From: Glutamicibacter sp. PS
Lineage (GTDB): Bacteria > Actinomycetota > Actinomycetes > Actinomycetales > Micrococcaceae
Direction: 5' to 3'
Assembly (NCBI GenBank): GCA_031317595.1
Contig: JANCMB010000001.1
Span: 2,917,610-2,981,609, forward strand
DNA: 64,000 nucleotides
Made by a program: the position numbers and the translations under genes. The notes under the pieces are model-generated. The model ran no database searches. It saw only the letters and a program-made list of their open reading frames with translations, and had not been told where the DNA came from. Shown piece by piece: positions 23,301 through 31,806 of this stretch. Every line of letters starts with the position of its first letter. Positions within the stretch are counted from its first letter, which is position 1.

Positions 23301-24728
23301 GTGCCCAGTGCTCTCGTCGTCGGTAGCGGACCGAACGGCCTAGCGGCCGCCCTCACGCTGGCCTCAGCAGGTCTCGAGGTCACGGTGCTCGAGGCCGCCG
23401 ACACCCCCGGTGGCGGGATCCGCTCCGAAGAGGCCACAATACCCGGGTTGCTCCACGACCACTGCGCCGGTTTCCACCCCTTCCTCACCGATTCCGCCTT
23501 CACTCGCGCCTTCGACCTCGCCTCGGCCGGGCTCAACCTGTCCCAGCCACCGGTGCAGTATGCACACCCCTTGGACAACGGTGGCGCCGCCGTCTACCGC
23601 TCGCTCGCTGAAACCGCCGCCGGGCTCGGCGCCGACGAAGACAACTACCGGCGTCTATTCGAACCTCTGGTACGACAGTTCTCCGCCGTCTCCGACGACT
23701 TCCTCCAGCCGCTGCTGCACCTGCCGCGCCACCCACTGGCCTTGGCCGCGCTGGGGATGCGCGCGCTCTGGCCGGCGACGCTACTGGGACGGATCTTCCG
23801 CGAGGAACCGGCGCGGGCCCTCTTTGCCGGCACCGCGGCTCACGCCTTCACGAAGCTTTCCGCCCCGCTGAGTTCGGCCATCGGAGTCTCACTTTCCGCG
23901 GCCGCCCACGCCAACGGCTGGCCGGTGGCCGTTGGCGGATCGCAGACCATCGCCGAGGCGCTGATTGCCCTGCTGGAACGGCACGGCGGCCGCGTGGTGA
24001 CCGGTCATGAGGTCACCGACTTCGGTGAGCTCGAGCAGGCCGACGTCGTCCTCTTCGACACCGGGCCGCGCACGCTGGCTCGCATTGCCGGCGACCGCCT
24101 ACCGGCGCGGAGCCGCTCCGCCTACGCGAACTTCCGGCACGGTCCCGGCGCCTTCCAACTGGCCCTCGCCGTCGAGGGCGGGCTACCTTTCGCCTATGAG
24201 CCGGCGCGTCGCGCGGGCACCGTGCACCTCGGTGGCACAATGGCACAGGTCGCCGACGCGGAGGCAATGGTCGCCTCGGGGCGCATGCCCGAGCGCCCCT
24301 TCGTTCTAATTGGGCAACAGTATCTGGCCGACCCGATGCGCCGCAAGGGCGAGCTGGTTCCGGTCGACTGTTACGCTCACGTGCCCGCCGGCTACACCGG
24401 AGATGCCAGCGCGGCAATCCTCGCACAACTCGAACGTTACGCTCCGGGCACCCGCGAGCGGATCGTTGAGATCACCGCTCGGCCGACCGGACGGATCGAG
24501 GCGTTCAACCCCAACTTTGTCGGCGGCGATATCGTCACCGGCCGCAAAAGCCCGAGCCAGCTACTGCTCGGACCCCGCATGAGCGCTAATCCCTACCGCA
24601 CCGGAGCCGCGGGCATCTACCTTTGCTCGGCGGCCGTCCCGCCCGGACCGGGCGCGCACGGGCTGTGCGGTTACTACGCGGCACGCACCGCGCTGGCCGA
24701 TCTCGAACGGTCCCCGGCGCACGGTTAG
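23301..24728 (+). CDS. FAD-dependent oxidoreductase (phytoene desaturase-like)
   Basis: A 475-residue flavoprotein of the CrtI/NAD(P)-binding Rossmann group. The ADP-binding motif is ALVVGSGPNGLAAALTLASAGLEVTVLEA (residues 4-32) followed by the arginine-bearing GGGIRSEE, and the C-terminal FAD motif is GIYLCSAAVPPGPGAHGLCGYYAARTAL near residue 437. This is the COG1233 family, which includes carotenoid desaturases and many uncharacterised oxidoreductases. With no carotenoid gene nearby I leave the substrate open. It starts at GTG 23301 with AGGAG six bases upstream, is a single-gene unit and is followed by a strong terminator. Confidence 0.75.
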   Translation: MPSALVVGSGPNGLAAALTLASAGLEVTVLEAADTPGGGIRSEEATIPGLLHDHCAGFHPFLTDSAFTRAFDLASAGLNLSQPPVQYAHPLDNGGAAVYRSLAETAAGLGADEDNYRRLFEPLVRQFSAVSDDFLQPLLHLPRHPLALAALGMRALWPATLLGRIFREEPARALFAGTAAHAFTKLSAPLSSAIGVSLSAAAHANGWPVAVGGSQTIAEALIALLERHGGRVVTGHEVTDFGELEQADVVLFDTGPRTLARIAGDRLPARSRSAYANFRHGPGAFQLALAVEGGLPFAYEPARRAGTVHLGGTMAQVADAEAMVASGRMPERPFVLIGQQYLADPMRRKGELVPVDCYAHVPAGYTGDASAAILAQLERYAPGTRERIVEITARPTGRIEAFNPNFVGGDIVTGRKSPSQLLLGPRMSANPYRTGAAGIYLCSAAVPPGPGAHGLCGYYAARTALADLERSPAHG

Positions 24729-24778
24729 GCGCGTCTGAAGCTTCTGTCATCATCCGGGACAGTGCGTGCTGAGGGTGC

Positions 24779-24839
24779 ACGGGCTGATGCTTCTGGGTCG
24801 TACGGCAAGGCCCCGAAGCATCAGCCCGTCATCCATTGG
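24779..24839. terminator. Bidirectional terminator
   Basis: ACGGGCTGATGCTTC and GAAGCATCAGCCCGT are perfect 15-base arms with inner GGG/CCC pairs around an 11-17 base loop. It sits exactly between convergent genes, ending four bases before the NTF2-like stop. Confidence 0.8.
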
Positions 24840-24842
24840 TGC

Positions 24843-25172
24843 TTAGCCTTCGCGGATGGTCATTTTGGTCAGCTTGTCTCCGCTGGTCTCGAAGGTGAAC
24901 TTTGACATGCCGTTGGCGTGGGTGGACTTCCAGCCGCCCCGGACAATGACGTGCCCGCCTTCTTCGTGAACGCTTTCTATGTCCAATGTGCCGCGGGCTC
25001 CGATGAATTCCTTGTCGCTCCAGGCCTTGATTTCCTTGGGGCCGGTGAAGACCCGTCCCCAATCATCTACTACCCCGTCCGCGGTGAAAGCGTTCAGGAA
25101 GCCTGATTCGTCGTGCTCATTCACTGCCTTCCAGAACGAAGCAACCGGCTCGGGCACAGAAGTATTGCTCAT
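24843..25172 (-). CDS. NTF2-like/SnoaL-like protein
   Basis: A 109-residue protein of the nuclear transport factor 2 superfamily, a cone-shaped fold used both as enzymes and as ligand-binding proteins. Typical features are the N-terminal VASFWKAVNEHDESGFLNAFTADGVVDDWGRVFTGPKEIKAW and the closing beta strands with RGGWKST. AAGGAG stands before the ATG. It is encoded 18 bases downstream of a short-chain dehydrogenase and is probably cotranscribed under TetR control; function in the same small-molecule pathway is inference. Confidence 0.75.
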   Translation of the reverse strand: MSNTSVPEPVASFWKAVNEHDESGFLNAFTADGVVDDWGRVFTGPKEIKAWSDKEFIGARGTLDIESVHEEGGHVIVRGGWKSTHANGMSKFTFETSGDKLTKMTIREG

Positions 25173-25190
25173 TGATCTGCTCCTTGTTCT

Positions 25191-25946
25191 CTAGCGGGTG
25201 GTATATCCGCCGTTGGCGAAGATGGTCTGGCCGGTGATCCACCAACCGTCGGTGGCCAAGAACGAAACGATCGGAGCAATGTCTTCGATCTGGGTCAGTT
25301 GGCCGCCCATTGCCTGGGACTTGTGGAACTGCACTCGCTCGGGGGTTTCCTGCCCATAGAAGAACGGGGTATCCATTGGGCCTGGCGCGATCGCGGTGAC
25401 CGAAATGCCGCGGTCGGCGAACTCCTTGGCTGCCGCGCGAGTGAAGTGCTCGACCGGGCTCTTGCCGCCGGCGTAGGTCGAGTAGCCGTCGGTGAAGGCG
25501 GCTAGCAGCGAGGTCACAATCGTGATGATCTTTCCGTTGTCGTTCAAGTGCAGGCCGGCTTCCTTGATGAAGAAGTAGGCGGCCTTGCTGTTGACGTCGA
25601 ACATCGAGTCGTATTCCTCTTCAGAGGTTTCAACGATCGGCTTGCGCAACACCTTGCCGACGGTGTTGACGGCAACGTCGATCTTTCCGAGGGCGGCTTC
25701 GGCATCGACGAAGAGTTTCTGCACCGCCTCAGGCTTGCTCAGGTCTCCGGTGAGGATCACCCCGCGAGCTCCTGCGGCTTCGACCGCTGCCAACGTTTCC
25801 ACCGCCTGCGGATAGGTGGATTCCGAGTTGTAGTGGATCGCGACGTTAGCGCCGGCCTCGGCTGCTTGTCGGCAGATCAATCCGCCGAGGTTCTTTGCTC
25901 CTGCCGCAACGAGGACGTTCTTGCCTTCCAGAGTATGTGTGCTCAA
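25191..25946 (-). CDS. Short-chain dehydrogenase/reductase
   Basis: A 251-residue classical SDR. The cofactor region is NVLVAAGAKNLGGLICRQAAEAGANVAIHY, an unusual GxxxxGG variant of TGxxxGxG; AVNTVGKVLRKP replaces the usual NNAG strand; the catalytic set is Ser in TIVTSLLAA and Tyr-x3-Lys in YSTYAGGKSPVEHF. The C-terminal ATDGWWITGQTIFANGGYTTR is the family end. It starts with TTG at 25944-25946 behind a strong AAGGAG. The gene is divergent from a TetR regulator with an operator-like repeat between, so it is probably an inducible reductase for a carbonyl or xenobiotic compound. Confidence 0.85.
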   Translation of the reverse strand: MSTHTLEGKNVLVAAGAKNLGGLICRQAAEAGANVAIHYNSESTYPQAVETLAAVEAAGARGVILTGDLSKPEAVQKLFVDAEAALGKIDVAVNTVGKVLRKPIVETSEEEYDSMFDVNSKAAYFFIKEAGLHLNDNGKIITIVTSLLAAFTDGYSTYAGGKSPVEHFTRAAAKEFADRGISVTAIAPGPMDTPFFYGQETPERVQFHKSQAMGGQLTQIEDIAPIVSFLATDGWWITGQTIFANGGYTTR

Positions 25947-25968
25947 CGCTTTCTCCTTCTCGCTATGA

Positions 25969-25994
25969 CACTAATACAAGTTTATGTATCAGTG
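25969..25994. promoter_or_regulatory. TetR operator candidate
   Basis: CACTAATAC and GTATCAGTG form an inverted repeat (eight of nine positions) with an eight-base centre in the 68-base gap between the divergent SDR and TetR starts. The usual position for a TetR site controlling both directions. Confidence 0.6.
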
Positions 25995-26014
25995 GTATGC
26001 GCTACTATAGCAGT

Positions 26015-26710
26015 ATGACAGAAGAGCGTCGAGGCGATACACGATCTCGAATTTTGGAGGTCGCGGCACAGATGATTGCCGCAACGCCGGGCGAGGACGT
26101 GTCATTACGTGCCGTATGCGCAGAAGTCGGCGTCAAAATGCCTACTCTTTACCATTTCTTCGGGAGCAAACAAGGGCTTTTGGATGCAGTGGTGGAACGC
26201 GGGTTCGATCTCTACTTGGCCGAAAAAGAGGCACACGAAAGCTCCGGCGACCCCATTCAGGATCTCCGCGATGGCTGGGATGCCCACGTCGCCTTTGGTG
26301 TGGGGAATCCGGGCTTTTATAGCTTGATGTACGGGCAGGTGCGGCCCGGGTACTCACCTGCCGCACAGTCGCGGCCCAGCGAAATCCTTCGCGGGATCAC
26401 CGCAAAGGCTGAAGCGCAGGGTCGCCTGGTGGTCTCCTCGGAGCAAGCCGCCGCTCACGTGCTGGCGACGAATATTGGACTGACCCTGCGGATGATCACC
26501 CTGGCCCAGGAGGACTGGGAACTATCCAATGCCGTGCGCGAAGGCGTCATCTCCGCCATTACGGGCACTTCTGTTGCGGATCCGCAACGCTCTGTAATCC
26601 ATCAGGTGCTGGACTATGTCAACGCACGCCCGGACGTGCTCGGAACCGAGGAGACGGCACTGCTTTCGGCGTGGCTACGCAGGCTCTCGAGCTCGCACAA
26701 GGGGCGTTAG
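26015..26710 (+). CDS. TetR-family transcriptional regulator
   Basis: A 231-residue repressor. Residues about 8-55 are the TetR helix-turn-helix (RSRILEVAAQMIAATPGEDVSLRAVCAEVGVKMPTLYHFFGSKQGLLDAVV); the C-terminal ligand domain is variable. The ATG at 26015 lies a few bases after TACTAT, so the message is probably leaderless; the longer frame upstream would run through the operator. It is divergent from the SDR/NTF2-like pair, which it presumably represses. Confidence 0.85.
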   Translation: MTEERRGDTRSRILEVAAQMIAATPGEDVSLRAVCAEVGVKMPTLYHFFGSKQGLLDAVVERGFDLYLAEKEAHESSGDPIQDLRDGWDAHVAFGVGNPGFYSLMYGQVRPGYSPAAQSRPSEILRGITAKAEAQGRLVVSSEQAAAHVLATNIGLTLRMITLAQEDWELSNAVREGVISAITGTSVADPQRSVIHQVLDYVNARPDVLGTEETALLSAWLRRLSSSHKGR

Positions 26711-26768
26711 GCCCGAGGCATAGGTCCGCCGTCACCAGGAAACGCGCACCTGGACGCGCCGGCGCGCT

Positions 26769-27677
26769 CTAGCTTTCGGCCGAGATCTCATCCAGGGCCG
26801 CCACAGCGCGCTCCACCACCGGACGCAAATTCGATCCGGCGGGACGAAGCGGTAGCGGCAAGTTGTACTGGCTGGCCAACCGTCGATGATGGGCAATGGC
26901 GGCGACGGCTCGCACGCTGCTACCTGCCTTGGCATATAGCTCCCACACCGGCTCCAGGCGGGCCGAAACATCGTGGATCAGGTCTTGGTTCGCGGAATTA
27001 ACCGCCTGAAGCAGTTTGAGCGCGGCCACCGGTTCGGTACCGGCCAGCACGGAATGCCATAGCTGGCACCCGCCGACGAGACCGGTGGCGGCGTGCGGGT
27101 CACCCGATATTCCCAGCGTGATCTCATCCCCCACGGCACCACGAATACCGGTGATGCGCGCGGTGACCTCGGTTTGAGCTCCAGGTATCGGAGGGATCTT
27201 GATTCCGGCGATCCCGGGCAGCGAAGCCAATTCCGCATACAGTGCGTCGGTGAATTGAAAATGTGTGGTGCGTGGGTTGTCGTAGACGGTCACCGGTAGC
27301 CCGCAGAACCCGGCCACCGACCGGTAGAGCTCGATCACTTCATCCTCACGCAGTGGCTGGTAGCTCATGGGGGCCACCAGCACCGAGGTAGCCCCCGCCT
27401 CGACCGCCACCCGAGTATGCTCGAGCACTTCCCGCAGGCTCATCGCCGAGATACCGACCTGCAGAGACACTCCCGGGAGTTGCTCGGCGGCAAGGTGCAC
27501 GACCCGCTGTCGTTGCGCCATTGAAAGGTAGGCGTAACTACCCGTCGACCCCAACACCGTGACCGAGTCGATCCCCGCCCTGCGCACCCGCTGCAGCAGG
27601 CCGCGGAACGCCGCCTCATCCACTTCGCGTCCGTCGGACATGGGAGTCAGCAGGTACGCACTAAGGTCTTTGCTCAT
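26769..27677 (-). CDS. Dihydrodipicolinate synthase/N-acetylneuraminate lyase family aldolase
   Basis: A 302-residue TIM-barrel class I aldolase. Schiff-base Lys160 is in AGIKIPPIPG and the catalytic Tyr132 in VTVYDNPRTTHF. The substrate loop reads GSTGSYAYLS where DapA has GTTGES/A, and the arginine that binds the second carboxylate of DapA is not evident, so a role in lysine synthesis is unlikely. Catabolic members cleave 2-oxo acids or sugar acids such as 5-dehydro-4-deoxyglucarate or trans-hydroxyproline products. GAGGGG precedes the ATG. The gene stands alone, downstream of and codirectional with the ArsA ATPase gene at a gap of 83 bases. Confidence 0.7.
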   Translation of the reverse strand: MSKDLSAYLLTPMSDGREVDEAAFRGLLQRVRRAGIDSVTVLGSTGSYAYLSMAQRQRVVHLAAEQLPGVSLQVGISAMSLREVLEHTRVAVEAGATSVLVAPMSYQPLREDEVIELYRSVAGFCGLPVTVYDNPRTTHFQFTDALYAELASLPGIAGIKIPPIPGAQTEVTARITGIRGAVGDEITLGISGDPHAATGLVGGCQLWHSVLAGTEPVAALKLLQAVNSANQDLIHDVSARLEPVWELYAKAGSSVRAVAAIAHHRRLASQYNLPLPLRPAGSNLRPVVERAVAALDEISAES

Positions 27678-27760
27678 GATCGACGTCCCCTCATGTCAGG
27701 CTCTGGTTAGGTGGAGCGCTCTTCTTGCAATCACTGTAGGGCATTAAAGTGCATTCTCGG

Positions 27761-28738
27761 CTATATTTCGCCGAAGAGCTCCTCGGCCAGGCGGCTTAAG
27801 GCATGCTGGCCGAGAAGCTCTCCAGATAGGAGCGGCACCTCGGTGCTCGGTATCTGCGGTAGCCGCCCGCGAAGCAGCGCCAATTGCCGGTCTTCGGCCT
27901 CGCGTCGGGCGGCCAAGAGCTCACCGGCATCCGCCGGTGAGCGCCGATTGGCAATCAAAGCGGCAATGGGAATCGATAATTCGCCAAGTCGCTCGGCAAG
28001 TTCAACGGATTCGGCGACCGGTAGTGGTTCAGCGGCCAACGCGATCACAAAGCCGCATTCGTCTCGATTTGTGACTAGCCGATGAAGATTCGCGAAACGT
28101 TCTCGGCGCTTGATCAGCACCCGACGCAGTTGCGCATCGCGTCGTTCTGGCCCATCCTCGGCCCCCGGAGTCAGGCCGCGCAACGCGGCGGAGAATCGCT
28201 CGGAGCGGTCCCGGTTCGCCAAGAGCTGCTCGGTCCAGCCACCTAGTTGTTCGGGTAACGCTAGAAGCCGCAAGGTATGGCCGCTCGGAGCCGTGTCAAA
28301 AATCGTCAGATCGTACTCGTGGGCTCCAGCCTCAACCGCTTCTGCAATGCGTTCGAGCATGGCCGACTCGTGTGTCCCAGGTGCCTGCCGCGCCAGCCGC
28401 AAATGCCGTTCGGCGGCCGTATGCATCCGCTCCGGCAGCATCTTGCGCATGGTTTCGCCCACCGCAGCCAGGTGGCGGTCCACGGTGCGTTGGGGGTCGA
28501 TCTCCACGGCATGTACCGTCCCGCCGGCCCCGGCCTCTGCCACGAGGGTCGCCTCATCGCCGAGCCGCGCCTGCCAGAGGTGCCCGAGGTTATGGGCCGG
28601 GTCGGTCGAGACCACCAGCACCCGTCGTCCCCGCTGAGCTAAACCCAGCGCGGTGGCCGAGGCCAGCGAGGTTTTCCCGACGCCTCCCTTGCCACCAAAA
28701 AACAGGACCTTTTTGCCCTCGAACTGGCTCAACAACAC
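27761..28738 (-). CDS. ArsA/Get3-family ATPase
   Basis: A 325-residue cytoplasmic P-loop ATPase. The deviant Walker A is GGKGGVGKTS (15-24), with the intermonomer Lys17; STDPAHNLGHLW is switch I, DLTIFDTAPSGHTLRLLALPEQ is switch II. The arsenite-binding cysteine triad of ArsA and the CxxC of Get3 are not visible, so an arsenical pump is unlikely. The start is the GTG at 28736-28738, with GGAG at good spacing, overlapping the end of the cory-CC-star gene by ten bases. Get3-like ATPases bind C-terminal protein tails; the neighbour here ends in Cys-Cys, so it may act on that tail or on the CstA transporter. That role is inference. Confidence 0.8.
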   Translation of the reverse strand: MLLSQFEGKKVLFFGGKGGVGKTSLASATALGLAQRGRRVLVVSTDPAHNLGHLWQARLGDEATLVAEAGAGGTVHAVEIDPQRTVDRHLAAVGETMRKMLPERMHTAAERHLRLARQAPGTHESAMLERIAEAVEAGAHEYDLTIFDTAPSGHTLRLLALPEQLGGWTEQLLANRDRSERFSAALRGLTPGAEDGPERRDAQLRRVLIKRRERFANLHRLVTNRDECGFVIALAAEPLPVAESVELAERLGELSIPIAALIANRRSPADAGELLAARREAEDRQLALLRGRLPQIPSTEVPLLSGELLGQHALSRLAEELFGEI

Positions 28739-28995
28739 GACATATGCTCCAACGGCGAGGTTTGCATGCCCATGCGCCGATGCCAGGCATGGAAGTCTTC
28801 GTAGAGCATCGGCATGAGTTCGGCGGTGTAGTAGGCCGCGGGATCGGGCACCCCAAGCGCCTCGGCTAGGACGACGAGGGTGAACAAGTCGTCCTCTTCG
28901 CGCCGGGCTCGAGCGAAGGTCTGCCGGTAGGGTCCGGCATAGAACTGCTCGAGCCCGGCCACAAAAGAGGCCCAGCGTTCCCGCATGGTGCTCAT
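28729..28995 (-). CDS. cory-CC-star protein (small CstA-associated protein with C-terminal Cys-Cys)
   Basis: An 88-residue, mostly alpha-helical soluble protein. The end is PLEHMSCC followed directly by the stop, the feature that gives the cory-CC-star family its name. YEDFHAWHRRMG near residue 67 recalls the YEEFFRER segment of the E. coli CstA partners YbdD/YjiX, which as I remember also end in Cys-Cys. The gene overlaps the cstA stop by four bases and the ATPase start by ten, so the three are translated as a unit. It probably associates with CstA; the chemistry of the terminal cysteines is unknown. Confidence 0.8.
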   Translation of the reverse strand: MSTMRERWASFVAGLEQFYAGPYRQTFARARREEDDLFTLVVLAEALGVPDPAAYYTAELMPMLYEDFHAWHRRMGMQTSPLEHMSCC

Positions 28996-30698
28996 CGCTT
29001 GAGCAGGTCACCCACGACGTCGGGCACGTCGGCGTCGGGAGCCTCCGGCGGTTCGGCGAAGGCCTTACGCAGGGCGACGACGGCCTCGACGGAGACCCAC
29101 ACCGCGGCCAGGATGATGACGATATCCAGCACGAGCAACAGCCAGTTGCCGGTGTCGACGAAGGTGCCGATCTGCACGAAGGCCGCATAGAAGGACATCA
29201 CGAACACGAACAGCAACGGAATGATCGCCGGCCAGGGGTTGCGGCGCTTGCGCACCAACATGACCGCCACGATCAGCAGGGTCAGCGAGGCCAGCAGCTG
29301 GTTCGTGGTTCCGAACAGTGGCCAGATGGTCAAGCCACCGCTGCCGTCCATGCCCTGACTGAAGACCAACGCCATGGAAACCACGAGCACGATGAGGGTG
29401 GCCGTGTACTTTCCGAGCTTGATCCGCGCCGCATCGCCGGCCTCCTGCACCACGAAACGCATCAGGCGTACGCCGGTGTCCATGGTGGTCGCCGCGAAGA
29501 GCACCGCCATGGTGGCCAGCACGGTGGCCGATAGCGAGACCGGCAAGCCGAGGCCGGCATTGACCAGGTGGCCACCGCCGGCGACGAATGCGCCGACGCC
29601 ACCCTGCCCAAAGGCGGTGTAGATTTCTTCCCACTGCGCCAGGGTCTGGAAACCGGCGGTGGTGGCCAGGATGGCGCCGAGCGCCAGCATGCCTTCACCG
29701 ACCGCACCGAAGTAACCGATAAACCGAGCATCCGGTTCGGAGTCGATCTGCTTGGCACTGGTTCCCGAAGAAACCATGCCGTGGAAGCCCGAGATCGCGC
29801 CGCAAGCAATGGTGACGAAGAGTAGCGGGACGATCCCCGGGGTGCCGTCCGGGACGTTCTCGTTGATCGCGGGGACTACAAGCTTCGGTGCGCTGACCAG
29901 TACGGCGATGAACAGGATGGCCAGCCCGATGAACAGCTGCACGCCATTGATGTAGTCGCGCGGCTGCAGCAGGACCCAGACCGGAAGCAACGAGGCGATG
30001 CCCGCGTAGACGAAGAGGGTGACGATCCAGAAGGTCGCCGGGCTCATGCCGAGGATCGTTTCGGGCAGCACCACCGGTACCGCATCGCCGAGCACGATCA
30101 ACGCATACAGGGCCACGACGCCAATGGCGGTGACCAGCAGCAGGTTCCAGCGCAGCTTGTAGACAGCCACACCCACGAAGAGCGCCACGGCCACCGCACC
30201 CCAGGCCGGGATGACCGCGGTCGGAGTGGAAATCAGCAGGTTCGTGATGACCACGGCGAAGGCCGCCACCACCATGAGCAACAGCAGGAAGATCACCACG
30301 AGGAAGAGGTTTGCGCCGCGTTTGCCGATGTATCGGCTGGACAGCGAACCCATGGAGCGTCCCTTATTGCGCTCGGAGGCCCACAGAGCGCCGAGGTCGT
30401 GCATTCCAGCGAAGAATACGGTGCCGATGGTGACCCAGAGGAAGGCCGGGAGCCAACCCCAAATCACCGCCACGGCCGGGCCGACGATCGGTGCCGCGCC
30501 GGCGACGGAAGTGAAGTGGTGGCCCCACAGCACGAACTTGTTCGTCGGGACGTAGTCGATCCCGTCGTTTAGTTCATGGGATGGCGCAGTGAAACTCGGG
30601 TCGAGCTTATATACCTTCTGGGCAAGGTACTTGGAATACAGCAGGTAACCTCCGGCAAACATTGCCAGACCAATCACCAGCAGAACGATCGCACTCAT
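28992..30698 (-). CDS. cstA: CstA-family carbon-starvation/pyruvate or peptide transporter
   Basis: A 568-residue membrane protein with about sixteen helices. Diagnostic blocks are PTNKFVLWGHHFTSVAGAAPIVGPAVAVIWGWLPAFLWVTIGTVFFAGMHDL (residues about 37-90) and GFHGMVSSGTSAKQID near residue 325. E. coli members (CstA, BtsT) import pyruvate and perhaps peptides. The frame opens 17 codons earlier, but GAAAGG precedes the ATG at 30696-30698. It heads a three-gene operon with the cory-CC-star protein and an ArsA-type ATPase. Upstream lies a perfect AAAGTGCACTTT palindrome that could take part in control. Confidence 0.9.
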   Translation of the reverse strand: MSAIVLLVIGLAMFAGGYLLYSKYLAQKVYKLDPSFTAPSHELNDGIDYVPTNKFVLWGHHFTSVAGAAPIVGPAVAVIWGWLPAFLWVTIGTVFFAGMHDLGALWASERNKGRSMGSLSSRYIGKRGANLFLVVIFLLLLMVVAAFAVVITNLLISTPTAVIPAWGAVAVALFVGVAVYKLRWNLLLVTAIGVVALYALIVLGDAVPVVLPETILGMSPATFWIVTLFVYAGIASLLPVWVLLQPRDYINGVQLFIGLAILFIAVLVSAPKLVVPAINENVPDGTPGIVPLLFVTIACGAISGFHGMVSSGTSAKQIDSEPDARFIGYFGAVGEGMLALGAILATTAGFQTLAQWEEIYTAFGQGGVGAFVAGGGHLVNAGLGLPVSLSATVLATMAVLFAATTMDTGVRLMRFVVQEAGDAARIKLGKYTATLIVLVVSMALVFSQGMDGSGGLTIWPLFGTTNQLLASLTLLIVAVMLVRKRRNPWPAIIPLLFVFVMSFYAAFVQIGTFVDTGNWLLLVLDIVIILAAVWVSVEAVVALRKAFAEPPEAPDADVPDVVGDLLKR

Positions 30699-30855
30699 CG
30701 TTTGCCTTTCGTCGACTGCTAACAGGGCTGGAACCCGCTGCCGTCTCACACATCACAGCTGGCTCCCAGAAAGCAGTCTACGTGAGCCGCACCACCTTGC
30801 GACCTCCGCTTTTGCGGGGTGTCGCCGGCCCGAGCAGAAAGTGGATCAAGGCAGC

Positions 30856-30867
30856 AAAGTGCACTTT
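30856..30867. promoter_or_regulatory. Perfect 12-bp palindrome AAAGTGCACTTT
   Basis: It lies between the carbonic anhydrase stop and the cstA start, 158 bases upstream of the latter. A similar AAAGTGCATT occurs at 27746-27755, upstream of the DapA-like aldolase gene at the other end of the cstA operon. The sharing may be chance. Confidence 0.3.
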
Positions 30868-30892
30868 CCACCCGCGCCGGTCACCGCCTTGG

Positions 30893-31684
30893 CTAGCCGG
30901 CTACATCCCATTGGACCTCGCCGGTATTCAGGTCGTAGACCGCGGCAACCACCTTGGTGCGGCCGGCCTGAACCGCCCGACGAATGATGGCCGAGCGTTC
31001 GACGAGTTTCTCGGCCACCGCGGCGGCGTTGGCGCGCACCACCTGATCGATATGAGCCGCCTCGTCTCCCTCGGCCTTGACCTCGCGGGCTACGGGTGCG
31101 ATTTCGTCGATGAAGTCTGCGATCTCTCCGGGAGCCTGCGGATCCTTCGGGTTCTCGGCCAGCGCCTTGACGGTCCCGGTGACCGCGCCGCAGGCGGTAT
31201 GACCCAGGATCACGATCACCGGCACCTCGTAGGGGCTGCCCACCGCGAACTCCATGCTGCCAACGAGCGTGTCATCGAGCACCTCACCGGCGGTTCGCGT
31301 GATGAACAGATCGCCGATGCCCTGGTCGAAGAGCAGCTCGGGTGAGACCCGAGAGTCGACGCAACCGTGAATCAACGCCCACGGTTGCTGGTGCTCGGCG
31401 ACTGCGGCTCGCGCCTCGGCATTTTGCCGGGGGTGTTGGGCGGTGCCCTGCACATAGCGCGCATTGCCCTCGCGCAACCGGGCCAGCGCTTCCTCCGTGG
31501 TCCGCGGTGCCTCGTCCGCCTCGGTGGCCGAGGCCCGCTGCTGCTCTGTCTGGGGCGCCGAGCAGGCGGCGAGTCCGGCCAGTGCCAGCAGACCGCCGGC
31601 TCCGGCGAGCATCCGGCGTCGACTCAGGTCAAACCCGCTGCGCGGTGCTGGGCCGATAGTGAGGTCGTGCGCGTGGCTGGGCAT
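30893..31684 (-). CDS. Exported beta-carbonic anhydrase (Tat lipoprotein)
   Basis: A 263-residue enzyme that hydrates CO2 to bicarbonate. Zinc ligands are Cys108 and Asp110 in HGCVDSRVSPE, with Arg112 of the Asp-Arg dyad, and His162/Cys165 in GHTACGAVTG. Unlike cytoplasmic family members it has an export signal: SRRRMLAGAGGLLALAGLAAC has a twin-arginine motif (Arg22-Arg23-Arg24), a hydrophobic core and a lipobox ending at Cys41, followed by an Ala/Glu/Thr-rich linker. So the folded zinc enzyme is probably moved by Tat and fixed outside the membrane. It lies downstream of an acetyltransferase gene, separated by a terminator-like hairpin. Confidence 0.85.
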   Translation of the reverse strand: MPSHAHDLTIGPAPRSGFDLSRRRMLAGAGGLLALAGLAACSAPQTEQQRASATEADEAPRTTEEALARLREGNARYVQGTAQHPRQNAEARAAVAEHQQPWALIHGCVDSRVSPELLFDQGIGDLFITRTAGEVLDDTLVGSMEFAVGSPYEVPVIVILGHTACGAVTGTVKALAENPKDPQAPGEIADFIDEIAPVAREVKAEGDEAAHIDQVVRANAAAVAEKLVERSAIIRRAVQAGRTKVVAAVYDLNTGEVQWDVAG

Positions 31685-31774
31685 ACTAACTCCTTGGAGA
31701 TTTCGACGTGAGCGACGAAAGTAGCTACGCCACCCAAACCCATCATGGAATTAAAATACCTCCATGTGAAAACC

Positions 31775-31797
31775 GAATCTCACTCTCCGAGAGATTC
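31775..31797 (-). terminator. Terminator-like hairpin after the acetyltransferase gene
   Basis: GAATCTC and GAGATTC pair around a nine-base loop; on the minus strand the stem is followed by GGTTTTC, a short T-run. It lies 10 bases past the acetyltransferase stop. Confidence 0.55.
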
Positions 31798-31806
31798 AGG
31801 CAAAGA

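Noticed and set aside
27746-27755. AAAGTGCATT as the same site as AAAGTGCACTTT at 30856
   Set aside because: Only an eight-base core is common; that is too short to claim a shared regulator.
28739-29188. Long ORF joining the ArsA-type ATPase to an upstream peptide
   Set aside because: The upstream 150 codons lie across cstA and the cory-CC-star gene in another frame; homology starts only at the P-loop region.
30740-30770. CRP/GlxR-type site upstream of cstA (TGTGATGTGTGAG on the minus strand)
   Set aside because: The left half TGTGA is present but the matching TCACA half is not at the correct distance.
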